64,000 bases of DNA, taken from the NCBI RefSeq assembly GCF_008710705.1, contig NZ_VYRZ01000002.1, positions 620,001-684,000 on the forward strand, in the 5' to 3' direction. The translations under genes were made by a program, and so were the position numbers. The first letter of the stretch is position 1; each line of letters begins with the position of its first letter. The notes under the pieces are model-generated. The model was not told the origin of the DNA, made no database searches, and saw only the letters and a list, made by a program, of their open reading frames with translations. The DNA comes from Microbacterium radiodurans (GTDB taxonomy: Bacteria > Actinomycetota > Actinomycetes > Actinomycetales > Microbacteriaceae). Positions 1 to 10,209 of this stretch are shown in pieces.

Positions 1-787
1 CGGTGATGGGGTGCACCTCGAACGGGTGCCCCTCCTCGTCGCTCGCCGCGTGGAGCGCCCGCCCGTCCTCGCCGAGCATCGTGTACATCCCGCCGTTGGA
101 GAAGTTGTCGATGACGCCGCCGTTGCCGACCTTCAGGACGGAGGCGAGCACGTGGACGACGTCGTCGGGGTCGCGGTAGGTGACCACCCGCAGCGAGTTG
201 ACGCTGCCCGGGTAGAGCCGCGCCATCTCGGGATGCTGCACGAGCACCTCTTCGACGAGGGTCTCGCCCGAAGCGAGCAGCTCCTCGCGGAGCGCGTCGA
301 TGTCGCTGATCGTCGCGACGTCGCGCATCGTGATGCCGTTGCCGCCGACGCCGCCGGGATTCTTCGTGATGACCCGCTCACGACCCTCGACGAAGGCGGC
401 CAGCGCGGCGGCATCGGAGATCGACACGTCGAGCCACGCGCGACCGAGGTCCTCTCCGAAACGCCGGGCGAACTGCAGCTTGTCGTCGAAGATGCCGCGC
501 ACCGAGTCGTCGTTGAGCCGCCGCGAGAGGTGGAAGGACTTCGGGTCGGTCATGTACGTGAGCCGCTCGCGCCGCGAGAGGATGCGGAAGTCCCACTCCG
601 AGTAGTTCTCGAACGTCGTCTCGTACCGCACAGCGCACCAGGCCATGTCGAGCGCGACCCACCACACGGGCGCTTTCGAGAGCACTGCGGACTGGCGGGC
701 GAACTGCATGACGCGCTCGCGGTCGAAGGAGACGACACGCCGAACGAAGAAGCGGGCGCGGCGGTAGAGCCGGTTCACCGTCCCCAT
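1..787 (-). CDS. Sugar-transfer-associated ATP-grasp protein (partial)
   Basis: The first 262 residues are visible; the rest lies beyond the left edge. They fit the sugar-transfer-associated ATP-grasp family (PF14397), putative carboxylate-amine ligases often found near polysaccharide genes. A basic N-terminus (residues 1-17) is followed by the glycine-rich loop TKNPGGVGGNGI (141-152), which would hold ATP phosphates, then VQHPEMARLYPGSVNSLRVV (183-202), typical of the family, and DNFSNGGMYTML (228-239). ATG start at 787, one base after the stop of the F420-ligase-like gene, so the two are almost certainly co-transcribed with sigA. Substrate unknown. The fold is fairly sure; the function is not. 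Confidence 0.72.
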   Translation of the reverse strand, partial: MGTVNRLYRRARFFVRRVVSFDRERVMQFARQSAVLSKAPVWWVALDMAWCAVRYETTFENYSEWDFRILSRRERLTYMTDPKSFHLSRRLNDDSVRGIFDDKLQFARRFGEDLGRAWLDVSISDAAALAAFVEGRERVITKNPGGVGGNGITMRDVATISDIDALREELLASGETLVEEVLVQHPEMARLYPGSVNSLRVVTYRDPDDVVHVLASVLKVGNGGVIDNFSNGGMYTMLGEDGRALHAASDEEGHPFEVHPIT

Positions 788-788
788 G

Positions 789-1483
789 TCAGGCCTTGCG
801 GATGACGCCGAGCGGCGTGGACTGGTGGCCCTGACCGAGGGGGTTGTCGCGGAGGATGCGCACGAGGCGCTGCTCCCCCGCCCGGTCGAGCGTCGAACCG
901 AGGATGTTGCCGCCGATGTCGTTGATGTCCACGACGGCGACGTCGGCGACGCCCCCCAGCTGCGCCTTGACGCGTGCCGCGACACCGCGGGGATCGGTCG
1001 GTCCCAGGACGACGGCCTGGTTGTAGGGCGGGATCGTGCCCGAGGTCGGGCCGTCGATCGCGCGCGCCTTGTCGCCGGCGACGCGGTAGAAATCGCCGCG
1101 TCGCCCGAAGAGCTTCGTCACCGCGCTGACCGCGGCGGCGAGCAGGATGCGCGGCGTGCCGCACTCGCGCAGCGCCATCTCCATCGTCTCGGGCATGCCG
1201 AGCCCGATGCCGTACGGCGTGCGGGTGACGTACTTCGACAGCGTGCGCGCGAGCGGGCGCACCGTGATCTCGTCGAGCCGGTAGGAGCGGCCCTGCGTGA
1301 TCGCGACGATCTTCTCGGTCACGAACAGCAGGTCACCCGGCTGGACGACCGATGCCGCGTACTCCGAGATGACGGCGTCGAGGTCGTCGCCGGGCATGAC
1401 CACCCGCGTTCGGATCGGGATCCGCGCGTAGGACGTGCCGTCGACGACGACCTCGAGGGCCTTGCCCTCGTTGGCCGCGCCGG

Positions 1484-1487
<4 letters not shown>
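789..1487 (-). CDS. Coenzyme F420-0:L-glutamate ligase-like protein
   Basis: A 232-residue protein resembling CofE/FbiB-type F420-0:gamma-L-glutamyl ligases (PF01996), which join glutamate to a carboxylate at the expense of GTP. Supporting segments are [17 protein letters not shown] (51-67), matching the family strand that binds nucleotide and metal, and [12 protein letters not shown] near the C-terminus. It lacks the nitroreductase-like half of FbiB. GTG start at 1487 overlaps the sigA stop (GTGA). The tight link to an ATP-grasp ligase and to sigA, with no other F420 gene in the window, suggests a non-F420 ligation. Many such paralogues are annotated F420 ligases only by homology. Confidence 0.75.
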
Positions 1488-2797
<1,310 letters not shown>

Positions 2798-2810
2798 GGT
2801 TAGCCTCTCA

Positions 2811-2828
2811 CCGATGCGATCGCATCGG
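2811..2828. repeat. 18-bp perfect palindrome in the sigA leader
   Basis: CCGATGCGATCGCATCGG is fully self-complementary and ends 14 bases before the sigA start codon. It could be a regulator site or an mRNA hairpin beside the ribosome site. No factor is recognised. Confidence 0.7.
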
Positions 2829-2998
2829 GTTCTCGGACACTAGTAAGACCCTTGTCAAGTCCTCGTGCCCCTCGACGAGCGAGGTGCGGATGGATCGACA
2901 ACGGGTCAGGTCCTTCATTGTCTCATATCTCCTGCGCTACCCCGGCGCAAGAGCTCCCCCCTATGAGAACGCCGACCGCCGATCGCCCATTCCCCGCC

Positions 2999-3922
2999 TC
3001 AACGACCCCACTTGTCGTCGTCGCCGGGAGGCCGCGACGCGAGGAAACGCTCCAGCTCCGCCGCCAGCTCGTCCGCGCTCGGAAGATCCCCGGTGTGGAT
3101 GATGGGCTGCCCGAGGCCGGCCCCGGCCATATAGGAGTCGTACCGCTCCTCGAGCGTGTGCAGCATCGTCGTCAGCTCGTCGCTCGCGGTGACCTGGTCC
3201 TGCACCTTCTGCAGGTAGTCGCGGTTCTCACCGCGGAGGATGTCGCTGTCGAAGACGAGTCCCGTGGCGACGCTCAGGCTGTCGAGGCCGGCGATCGCCG
3301 CGCCCGGGTACTCGGTATCGCCGAGGTAGTGCGGGACGAGGAGCGCGAAACCCGCGACGCGCGCATCGGTGGCGGCGAGCCGCAGCTCCAGGAGGTGTCC
3401 CGCCGTCGCGGGGATCTGCGTCCGCGGCTTCCAGACCGAGTGCGCCGCCGTCAGATCCTTCCGGGTGCCGCTGACCGTCGTGCCGATGGGGCGGGTGTGC
3501 GGCACCGGCATGGGGATGGCGTGCACCCACGTCACCGAGGCCACCTGCATCCCCTCGGCCAGGCCGATCACCGTCTCGGCGAACGCCTCCCATGCGAAGT
3601 CCGGCTCGTAACCCGACAGGAGCACGAACGGCTGCCCGAGCGAATCGTGCGCGAGCGCGAGCTCGAGCCGGGGCGGCCGCAGGTCGGTCAGGTGGTCCTC
3701 GTCGAAGGTGATGACGGGCCGGCGGGCGCGGTAGTCGAACAGGACGTCGTTGTCGAAGCTCACGACCGTCGACGGGTCCAACTCGTCGCGGAAGTACTCG
3801 ACCATGCGCGAGACCGCGCCGCCCGCGTCGGTGAAGCCGGTCAGCGCGATGACGAGCGGCAGGCCGGTCGGCACGGGGGGCGAGCCCTCGGCGCGTGCGT
3901 ACAACGGTCCGGACAGAGGCAT
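2999..3922 (-). CDS. PAC2 family protein (proteasome assembly chaperone-like)
   Basis: A 307-residue member of the PAC2 family, which includes archaeal and eukaryotic proteasome assembly chaperones; the actinobacterial members have no established function. Family features are the early segment LPLVIALTGFTDAGGAVSRM, the PVITFDEDHLTDLRPPRLEL block, LLSGYEPDFAW and the TRPIGTTVSGTR loop. The C-terminal ~70 residues are charged and helical (EELTTML-type), ending in the DDKWGR tail. ATG start at 3922, six bases after a TAGAGT -10 box, so a leaderless mRNA is likely. Divergent from pepA. It may assist a protein-degradation complex, but no proteasome gene is in the window. Confidence 0.85.
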   Translation of the reverse strand: MPLSGPLYARAEGSPPVPTGLPLVIALTGFTDAGGAVSRMVEYFRDELDPSTVVSFDNDVLFDYRARRPVITFDEDHLTDLRPPRLELALAHDSLGQPFVLLSGYEPDFAWEAFAETVIGLAEGMQVASVTWVHAIPMPVPHTRPIGTTVSGTRKDLTAAHSVWKPRTQIPATAGHLLELRLAATDARVAGFALLVPHYLGDTEYPGAAIAGLDSLSVATGLVFDSDILRGENRDYLQKVQDQVTASDELTTMLHTLEERYDSYMAGAGLGQPIIHTGDLPSADELAAELERFLASRPPGDDDKWGR

Positions 3923-3928
3923 ACGCCA

Positions 3929-3934
3929 ACTCTA
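3929..3934 (-). promoter_or_regulatory. -10 box of the PAC2 gene (leaderless type)
   Basis: TAGAGT on the minus strand, six bases before the ATG. Transcription would start at or within a base of the start codon. No clear -35. Confidence 0.55.
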
Positions 3935-3993
3935 CGAGGCCGTGTCGGGGCGGGGCGCGCGCGAGCCCTCGCTGACAGCGAACGTGACGAACC

Positions 3994-3999
3994 TAGGAT
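3994..3999 (+). promoter_or_regulatory. -10 box of pepA (leaderless type)
   Basis: TAGGAT ending six bases before the pepA ATG at 4006; the expected transcription start coincides with the A of the ATG. Confidence 0.55.
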
Positions 4000-4005
4000 G
4001 GAGGG

Positions 4006-5472
4006 ATGCCGTTCCCCGAGATCGCGCACACCCGCGCTCCGATCACCGAGTCCCCCGCCGATGCCCTGGTCCTGGTCCTCCCGCCTCTCGGGGACGACGT
4101 CTCCCCGCCCGACGATTGGCCGGGCATCGCCGAGATGCTGACGGCCGTGGGATTCACCGGTGCGCGAGGTTCGGTCTCGCGTGTCTTCCTCCCGGCGATC
4201 GCCTCCGTCCCCGTCATCGTCGCGGGCAGCGGCGCCGCACCCGATGAGAGCGCCATCCGCGACGCCGTGGGCGCCGCCGTCCGATCGACGACCGGCTTCG
4301 CCAGCCTGGCGGTGTCCGCCCCGCTGGCACCCGCCGCGCTGTGGGCCGCCGCAGCCGAAGGCGCCGTGCTCGGCGGCTACCGGTTCGCCGGGTACAAGAG
4401 CGAGGCTCCGAAGCCCCGCGCCGAGCGGGTCACGATCCACGCCGACCTCGAGGTGCCGGCCGCGGAGATGGCGGCAGTCCGAGCGATCGGCGCCGCCGTC
4501 GCCCTGGTGAAGGACCTCGTCAGCATCCCCGCCGAATGGCTCTCCCCCGCCGATGCCGCCGAACGCGCGACCGAGGCCGTCGCCGGCCTCCCCGTCGAGG
4601 TCGAGGTGCTCGACGAGGACGAGCTCGCAGCGCAGGGCTTCGGGGGCGTGCTCGGAGTCGGCCAGGGGTCGGATCGCCCCCCGCGTGTCGTGCGCCTGGA
4701 CTATGCGCCGGCCGGCGCGGGGCGGCACGTGGCGCTCGTCGGCAAGGGCATCACCTTCGATACCGGCGGCCTCTCGCTCAAGCCCGCGGCGAGCATGGTC
4801 GGCATGAAGTACGACATGGCCGGCGCGGCCACGACCCTCGCCGCCGTGTTCGCCGCGGCATCCCTCGAGCTGCCGGTGCGCGTCTCGGCGTGGCTCTGCC
4901 TCGCCGACAACATGCCCTCGGGCCGGGCGACCCGGCCGGGCGATGTGCTGCGGATGCTCGACGGGACGACCGTCGAGGTCCTCAACACGGATGCCGAGGG
5001 CCGGCTCGTCCTCGCCGACGGTCTCGTCGCGGCCAGCCGCACCCGTCCCGACGTGCTCGTGGACGTCGCGACCCTCACCGGCGCCATCATCGTCGCGCTC
5101 GGTCACCGGCACACCGGCGTCATGGGCGACGACGAGGCCGTCGCCCGCTACCTGGCCGCCGCCGAGAAGGCCGGCGAGCCGGCCTGGCACCTGCCGCTGC
5201 CCGCCCACATGGCGGATGAGCTCGACTCGCCGATCGCGGACATGCAGAATGCGAAGATCGGCGACCCCTCGGGCGGGTCGCTCTTCGCGGGACTCTTCCT
5301 CCAGCGCTTCGTCGGTCGTCGCGACGATGACGACACGGCGTCCCGGATCCCCTGGGTGCACCTCGACATCGCGGGATCGGGAACCACGAAGGCGGCGTTC
5401 GGCGCCACCGACAAGGGTCCCACCGGCGCGACCGTGCGCTCGCTCGTCGAGTTCATCCGCGGGGAGGCCTGA
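4006..5472 (+). CDS. pepA: Leucyl aminopeptidase (M17 family)
   Basis: A 488-residue cytosolic metallo-aminopeptidase that removes N-terminal residues, preferentially leucine, from peptides. The C-terminal catalytic domain has the M17 signature NTDAEGRLVLADGL and the lysine/metal loop GKGITFDTGGLSLKP, followed by GMKYDMAGAA. The N-terminal ~160 residues form the variable macro-like domain. Length is normal. ATG at 4006. Followed two bases after its stop by lpd, so the two share a transcript; the same neighbourhood (pepB near dlaT) occurs in mycobacteria. Two metal ions per active site are expected from the family. Confidence 0.96.
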   Translation: MPFPEIAHTRAPITESPADALVLVLPPLGDDVSPPDDWPGIAEMLTAVGFTGARGSVSRVFLPAIASVPVIVAGSGAAPDESAIRDAVGAAVRSTTGFASLAVSAPLAPAALWAAAAEGAVLGGYRFAGYKSEAPKPRAERVTIHADLEVPAAEMAAVRAIGAAVALVKDLVSIPAEWLSPADAAERATEAVAGLPVEVEVLDEDELAAQGFGGVLGVGQGSDRPPRVVRLDYAPAGAGRHVALVGKGITFDTGGLSLKPAASMVGMKYDMAGAATTLAAVFAAASLELPVRVSAWLCLADNMPSGRATRPGDVLRMLDGTTVEVLNTDAEGRLVLADGLVAASRTRPDVLVDVATLTGAIIVALGHRHTGVMGDDEAVARYLAAAEKAGEPAWHLPLPAHMADELDSPIADMQNAKIGDPSGGSLFAGLFLQRFVGRRDDDDTASRIPWVHLDIAGSGTTKAAFGATDKGPTGATVRSLVEFIRGEA

Positions 5473-5474
5473 GC

Positions 5475-6842
5475 GTGCTCGTCGACACCGATCTCGTCGT
5501 CCTCGGAGGCGGCAGCGGAGGTTATGCCGCCGCCCTGCGTGCCGCCGAGCTCGGCTCTCGCGTCGTCTTGATCGAGAAGGACAAGGTCGGCGGCACCTGT
5601 CTGCACCGCGGCTGCATCCCGACGAAGGCCCTGCTCCACTCCGCCGAGGTCGCCGACAACGTGCGCGACTCCGGCGCCGTCGGGGTCTCGGCCAGCTTCG
5701 AGGGCATCGACATCGCGGCCGTGCACGCCTACCGCGACGGCATCGTCACGAAGAAGCACCGCGGCCTCGAGGGACTCCTCGCCGCGCGGAAGATCGAGAT
5801 CGTGCGTGGTGCCGGGCGCCTCGACGCCGACGGCACCGTGCCGGTCGGCGATGACGTCTACCGCGCGCGGAACGTCGTCATCGCGACCGGATCGTACAGC
5901 CGCGTGCTGCCGGGGCTGACGCTCGACGACCGGATCGTCACGAGCGACCAGGCCCTGAGCCTGCCGGAGGTCCCCCGCCGCGCGGTGATCCTCGGCGGCG
6001 GGGTGATCGGCGTCGAGTTCGCCAGCATCTGGCGCTCCTTCGGGGCCGAGGTCACGATCGTCGAAGCGCTCGATCGGCTCGTTCCGGCAGAGGATGCCGC
6101 CATAAGCAAGGCGCTCGAGCGCGCGTTCCGAAAGCGCGGCATTGTCTCACGCACCGACGTGCGGTTCGCGGGCGCCACGCGGACTGCCGACGGCGTCACG
6201 GTCGGCCTCGAGGACGGCACCGCCCTCGAGGCCGACGTCCTCCTCGTCGCCGTGGGTCGCGGCCCGGCGACCGCGGACCTCGGGTTCGAGGCAGCCGGCG
6301 TCGAGCTCGACCGCGGCTTCGTCCGGGTCGACGAGCGCCTCCGCACGACGCGCGAGAACGTGTGGGCCGTAGGGGACGTCGTTCCGGGCCTGCAGCTCGC
6401 GCACCGCAGCTTCCAGCAGGGGATCTTCGTGGCGGAGGAGATCGCCGGGCTGCATCCGACGATCGTGCCCGATGCCCTCGTGCCGAAGGTCACCTACAGC
6501 AGCCCGGAGGTCGCCTCGGTCGGCCTGACCGAGGCGCAGGCGCGCGCCGAGCACGGCGAGGCCGTGGCCGTCGCCGAGTACAACCTCGCCGGCAACGGCA
6601 AGAGCGAGATCATCGGCACGGCCGGACTCGTCAAAGTCGTCCGCCGCGTCGACGGTCCGATCCTGGGCGTCCACCTCGTCGGCGACCGCGTCGGCGAGCT
6701 CATCACCGAGGGGCAGCTCGCCGTGGGCTGGGAGGCCCACCCCGAGGACATCGCCCCGTTCATCCACGCCCACCCGACGCAGAGCGAAGCTCTCGGCGAG
6801 GCATTCCTGGCGCTGGCGGGAAAACCCCTCCACGCGCTCTGA
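5475..6842 (+). CDS. lpdA: Dihydrolipoyl dehydrogenase (E3)
   Basis: A 455-residue flavoprotein that reoxidises dihydrolipoyl groups of 2-oxo acid dehydrogenase E2 with NAD+. The N-terminal FAD loop is VLGGGSGGYAAALRA (9-23); the redox-active disulfide lies in GGTCLHRGCIPTK (C42 and C47); the NAD loop is ILGGGVIGVEFAS; the C-terminal HAHPTQSEALGEA holds the His-Glu acid-base pair. GTG start at 5475, two bases after the pepA stop. Downstream lies sucB, its direct partner. It probably serves both the 2-oxoglutarate and pyruvate complexes because no other E3 is seen here. Confidence 0.96.
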   Translation: MLVDTDLVVLGGGSGGYAAALRAAELGSRVVLIEKDKVGGTCLHRGCIPTKALLHSAEVADNVRDSGAVGVSASFEGIDIAAVHAYRDGIVTKKHRGLEGLLAARKIEIVRGAGRLDADGTVPVGDDVYRARNVVIATGSYSRVLPGLTLDDRIVTSDQALSLPEVPRRAVILGGGVIGVEFASIWRSFGAEVTIVEALDRLVPAEDAAISKALERAFRKRGIVSRTDVRFAGATRTADGVTVGLEDGTALEADVLLVAVGRGPATADLGFEAAGVELDRGFVRVDERLRTTRENVWAVGDVVPGLQLAHRSFQQGIFVAEEIAGLHPTIVPDALVPKVTYSSPEVASVGLTEAQARAEHGEAVAVAEYNLAGNGKSEIIGTAGLVKVVRRVDGPILGVHLVGDRVGELITEGQLAVGWEAHPEDIAPFIHAHPTQSEALGEAFLALAGKPLHAL

Positions 6843-6864
6843 CCGGTCACCCGATGCGAATCAG

Positions 6865-6870
6865 TAAGCT
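6865..6870 (+). promoter_or_regulatory. Possible -10 box of sucB
   Basis: TAAGCT lies 36 bases upstream of the sucB start, in the 64-base gap after lpdA; it would allow sucB its own promoter. No convincing -35. Confidence 0.35.
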
Positions 6871-6906
6871 AAACAGACATCGGCATTTCTTGAAGGAGAC
6901 AGATTC

Positions 6907-8652
6907 ATGAGCACTTCCGTGGTCCTCCCCGCGCTCGGAGAGAGCGTCACCGAGGGAACGGTCACCCGCTGGCTCAAGAAGGTCGGTGACACCATCGAGG
7001 CCGACGAGGGCCTGCTGGAGATCTCGACCGACAAGGTGGACACCGAGATCCCGTCGCCCGTGGGCGGTGTCATCGAGGAGATCCTCGTGCAGGAGGACGA
7101 GACCGTCGAGGTCGGCGCCATCCTCGCGAAGATCGGCGACGGCTCCGGCGCCCCGGCCGATGACGCTCCCGCCCAGGAGGCTCCCGCCGAAGAGAGCGCA
7201 GCTCCCGCAGCCGAGGCTCCGGCCGCGGCAGCGCCCGCGGAGCAGGCCCCGGCGGCCGAGGCCCCCCAGCAGAGTGCGCCGGCGGCATCCGGAGACGCGA
7301 AGGACGTCGTGCTCCCCGAGCTCGGCGAGAGCGTGACCGAGGGAACCGTCACGCGCTGGCTCAAGCAGGTCGGCGACGACGTCGCCGTCGATGAGCCGCT
7401 CCTCGAGATCTCGACCGACAAGGTCGACACCGAGATCCCCGCGCCCTTCGCCGGCACGCTCGTCGAGATCCTCGTCCAGGAGGACGAGACCGTCGAGGTC
7501 GGCTCCGCGCTCGCGCGCATCGGCTCCGGCGCCCCGGCCGCGGCTCCCGCAGAGGCCCCGGCCGAGCCCGCCCCCGCCGCGGAGGCGCCGGAGGCCCCGG
7601 CTCCGCAGGAGTCCGCCCCCGCCGCACCGGAGTCGGCTCCCGAGCAGGAGGCCGCCCCGGCGGCCCCGGCTCCGCAGGAGTCCGCCCCGGCCGCGCAGGC
7701 TGCGCCCGCCGCAGAGGAGTCGGCTCCGGCCGGCAACGACGGCGTGACGTACGTGACGCCGCTCGTGCGTCGCCTCGCCCAGCAGCAGGGCGTCGACCTG
7801 TCGACGATCACCGGCAGCGGCGTCGGCGGACGCATCCGCAAGGAGGACGTGCTGAAGGCCGCCGAGGCGGCATCGTCGTCGGCAGCAGCGGCGCCCGCCG
7901 AGAAGGCAGCCGCGCCCGCCCCGGTCGAAGTCTCCGAGCTCCGCGGAACGCGCGCGCCGATGTCGCGCCTGCGCAAGGTGCTCGCCAAGCGCGCCGTCGA
8001 GTCGATGCAGCAGACCGCTCAGCTCACGACCGTCGTCGAGGTCGACGTGACCAAGCTGTCGGTGCTCCGCGACAAGACCAAGGTCGAGTTCAACGAGAAG
8101 ACCGGAGCGAAGCTGTCGTTCCTGCCGTTCTTCGCGCTCGCGGCCGCCGAGGCGCTCCAGGCCTTCCCGATCGTCAACTCGACGGTCGACGGCGAAGAGA
8201 TCGTGTACCCGGCGACCGAGAACATCTCGATCGCCGTCGACACCGAGCGGGGGCTCCTCACGCCCGTGCTGCGCGACGCGGGCGACAAGAACCTCGCCCA
8301 GATCGCCCAGGACATCGCCGACCTCGCGGCCCGCACGCGCGACAACAAGCTGAAGCCCGACGAGCTGGCCGGCGGCACCTTCACGATCACCAACACGGGT
8401 TCGCGCGGCGCGCTGTTCGACACCCCGGTCGTGTTCCTGCCGCAGTCCGCGATCCTCGGCACCGGAATCGTCTACAAGCGCCCCGGTGTCGTGACCGTCG
8501 ACGGCAAGGACGCGATCTCGGTGCGCTCGTACGTCTACCTCGCCCTGTCGTACGACCACCGCACGATCGACGGCGCCGACGCGGCTCGCTTCCTGAGCGC
8601 TATGAAGGCCCGCCTCGAGGCCGCGCAGTTCGAGGGGCAGCTCGGCTACTGA
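6907..8652 (+). CDS. sucB: Dihydrolipoamide acyltransferase E2 with two lipoyl domains
   Basis: A 581-residue E2 subunit of a 2-oxo acid dehydrogenase complex. Two nearly identical lipoyl domains lie at about 1-77 and 132-207, with lipoyl-lysines in [12 protein letters not shown] (K43 and K172). Alanine/proline/glutamate-rich linkers join them. The E3-binding domain (about 281-315, [15 protein letters not shown]) precedes the catalytic domain, which ends with [14 protein letters not shown], the HxxxDG active site. A GAAGGAG Shine-Dalgarno precedes ATG 6907. In actinobacteria this single E2 often serves both pyruvate (with AceE) and 2-oxoglutarate complexes; the sucB name follows common usage. 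Confidence 0.95.
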   Translation: MSTSVVLPALGESVTEGTVTRWLKKVGDTIEADEGLLEISTDKVDTEIPSPVGGVIEEILVQEDETVEVGAILAKIGDGSGAPADDAPAQEAPAEESAAPAAEAPAAAAPAEQAPAAEAPQQSAPAASGDAKDVVLPELGESVTEGTVTRWLKQVGDDVAVDEPLLEISTDKVDTEIPAPFAGTLVEILVQEDETVEVGSALARIGSGAPAAAPAEAPAEPAPAAEAPEAPAPQESAPAAPESAPEQEAAPAAPAPQESAPAAQAAPAAEESAPAGNDGVTYVTPLVRRLAQQQGVDLSTITGSGVGGRIRKEDVLKAAEAASSSAAAAPAEKAAAPAPVEVSELRGTRAPMSRLRKVLAKRAVESMQQTAQLTTVVEVDVTKLSVLRDKTKVEFNEKTGAKLSFLPFFALAAAEALQAFPIVNSTVDGEEIVYPATENISIAVDTERGLLTPVLRDAGDKNLAQIAQDIADLAARTRDNKLKPDELAGGTFTITNTGSRGALFDTPVVFLPQSAILGTGIVYKRPGVVTVDGKDAISVRSYVYLALSYDHRTIDGADAARFLSAMKARLEAAQFEGQLGY

Positions 8653-8666
8653 CCGGCTGACGCCCT

Positions 8667-10088
8667 TCACGGCTGGTCCGCGACGTCGTACACGTCGCGG
8701 ACCAGCCGTTTTCCGTCGTGATCGACGAGGACGACGATCTGCGGCGGCCGGACGCCCTCGGCGTCTTCGACGCGGACGACCGTGACGCCGCCGAGGTCGT
8801 CGAGGAGGGTCACGACCCACTGATCGCCATCGGTCACCAGCCCCGGCGGGATCACTGCATCCGGACGTTCGAGGATCCGCGCTCGGCAGGCCGCCTCCTC
8901 GGCAGCGTGGCAGCGCGACAGCTCCGCGATCGCACGATGCGCCCCCGCCGCGGGGTCGAGGTCGGTCCCCACCGCGGGGTCGATGCCGGCATCCGTCGTC
9001 GGGCCGCGCTCGGCCGCCGGGACACCGGGCGGGACGCGCTCGACCGGTGGGTCCTCCAACGGGGCCGCCTCCGTCGTGACGACCGGCGGCGCCGCCTCAC
9101 CCGCGCCCGCGGTCGGCTCGGTGGTGACCGCCACACCGAGCGCCACCGTCACCCCCATCGCGGCGACGGCCGTGACGGCGAGCCGCATCCGGCGCCGTGG
9201 CCGGCCCGCCGGGCGCCGCGCGGCGGAGCGGGAGGCTGCGAAGCGGCGCGCCGCCGACGCACGCCGGAGGGCGCGGAGCACGATGTCCGACGACTCGGCC
9301 GCACGACGGCCGAGGTCGTGATCCCATCCCCGTGCCACCAGCGCTCCGACACCGTGCGCGAGTGCTCTGCCGGGATCGGCCGGCGTCACCCCGTGGCCGC
9401 TCCCCCGGCGGACACGCTCCGTGCGGCGGGTGGTGGTCGACGGCTCTCCGCGACGACGATCGACGTGTCCGTGTCCCGGCGCCGCAGCCCCCGTGTCGGT
9501 CGCGGTCGCGGCCGCGGTCGCGGGCAGCGGCTCCGGTGCCGCGATGGCGAACAGGCGCTCCTCGAGCTCGGCGAGCGTCCGATCGTCCAGCTCACCCTCG
9601 ACGAGGCGGCCGAGCGCATCCGCCACGACCTCGCCGCACGCCGCCGAGTCGACGAGCGGAGCGACGAGACGACGTGAGACCGTCTCGACGCTCTCTTCTC
9701 CCCGCGGAACGAGCACCGGCCGTCCGTCGTCCGTCACCCACCACTCGCCGACAGCGATGCCCCAGCGGTCCGCCTCGCGAACTCCCCGCAGCACGCTGAC
9801 CAGGAGGGTGACCGCGACGCCCGCGTCGTCGAGCGCGACACCGGGCGCATATGCGAGCCGTCCGCGGAGCGGCGGCAGCACGAGAACGGCGGAGCCGTCG
9901 ACGTCGTCGACGTCTTCCGCGGCGAGGACGTGGCCGCCGGCCGACGCGATCGCCACGACGGCCGGGGCGTCGCCGGCGATCACGCGGTAGCGAACCGGAT
10001 GCGTGGCCGAGAGCACGCCGGGGAAGGGAACCTCCGGAGGAGCGACGGCTCGCAGAGCGAGCGCGGGAGCGGCGATGGCGGTGTGCAT
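8667..10088 (-). CDS. Unrecognised single-pass membrane protein with alanine-rich linker
   Basis: I do not recognise the family of this 473-residue protein. Residues 1-185 are a folded, hydrophobic/acidic domain; the stretch GEWWVTDDGRPVLVPRG (114-130) loosely recalls the catalytic-loop strand of bacterial Ser/Thr kinases (dGrpvL) but without HRD or DFG residues, so it may be a degenerate kinase fold. A basic, disordered linker (about 205-300) leads to one membrane helix (301-322), then an acidic, proline-rich extracytoplasmic part with one Cys pair and a C-terminal beta-like segment. ATG 10088 is chosen as the first start before the domain. The final codons form the sucB terminator stem. Confidence 0.6.
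   Translation of the reverse strand: MHTAIAAPALALRAVAPPEVPFPGVLSATHPVRYRVIAGDAPAVVAIASAGGHVLAAEDVDDVDGSAVLVLPPLRGRLAYAPGVALDDAGVAVTLLVSVLRGVREADRWGIAVGEWWVTDDGRPVLVPRGEESVETVSRRLVAPLVDSAACGEVVADALGRLVEGELDDRTLAELEERLFAIAAPEPLPATAAATATDTGAAAPGHGHVDRRRGEPSTTTRRTERVRRGSGHGVTPADPGRALAHGVGALVARGWDHDLGRRAAESSDIVLRALRRASAARRFAASRSAARRPAGRPRRRMRLAVTAVAAMGVTVALGVAVTTEPTAGAGEAAPPVVTTEAAPLEDPPVERVPPGVPAAERGPTTDAGIDPAVGTDLDPAAGAHRAIAELSRCHAAEEAACRARILERPDAVIPPGLVTDGDQWVVTLLDDLGGVTVVRVEDAEGVRPPQIVVLVDHDGKRLVRDVYDVADQP
8669..8712 (+). terminator. Strong intrinsic terminator after sucB
   Basis: A perfect 18-bp stem (8669-8686 with 8692-8709), five-base loop CGTAC, then TTTT. It lies 16 bases after the sucB stop and is at the same time the last coding bases of the converging minus-strand gene. 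Confidence 0.9.
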
Positions 10089-10197
10089 CTGCTCATCGTC
10101 GGACGGTGCGCGGGCGCCGCGCGCGCCGCGTCCGGCGTCGGCGGAGAGCCGCGGGGCAAGCGCATCTGTGCAGACGTCGCCGCGGGGCGGTGAAAGG

Positions 10198-10203
10198 TAG
10201 GCT
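10198..10203 (+). promoter_or_regulatory. -10 box of the DUF4191 gene (leaderless type)
   Basis: TAGGCT ending six bases before ATG 10210. Confidence 0.55.
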
Positions 10204-10209
10204 GGAGGC

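Noticed and set aside
2835..2860. A TTGACA/TAGTGT promoter for sigA
   Set aside because: TTGACA and TAGTGT are present but only 10 bases apart, too close for one promoter; the real sigA start could not be fixed.
6847..8820. A 657-codon minus-strand frame opposite sucB
   Set aside because: Lies over the sucB lipoyl repeats and mirrors them; glycine/arginine repeats come from the reverse of the Ala/Pro linkers.
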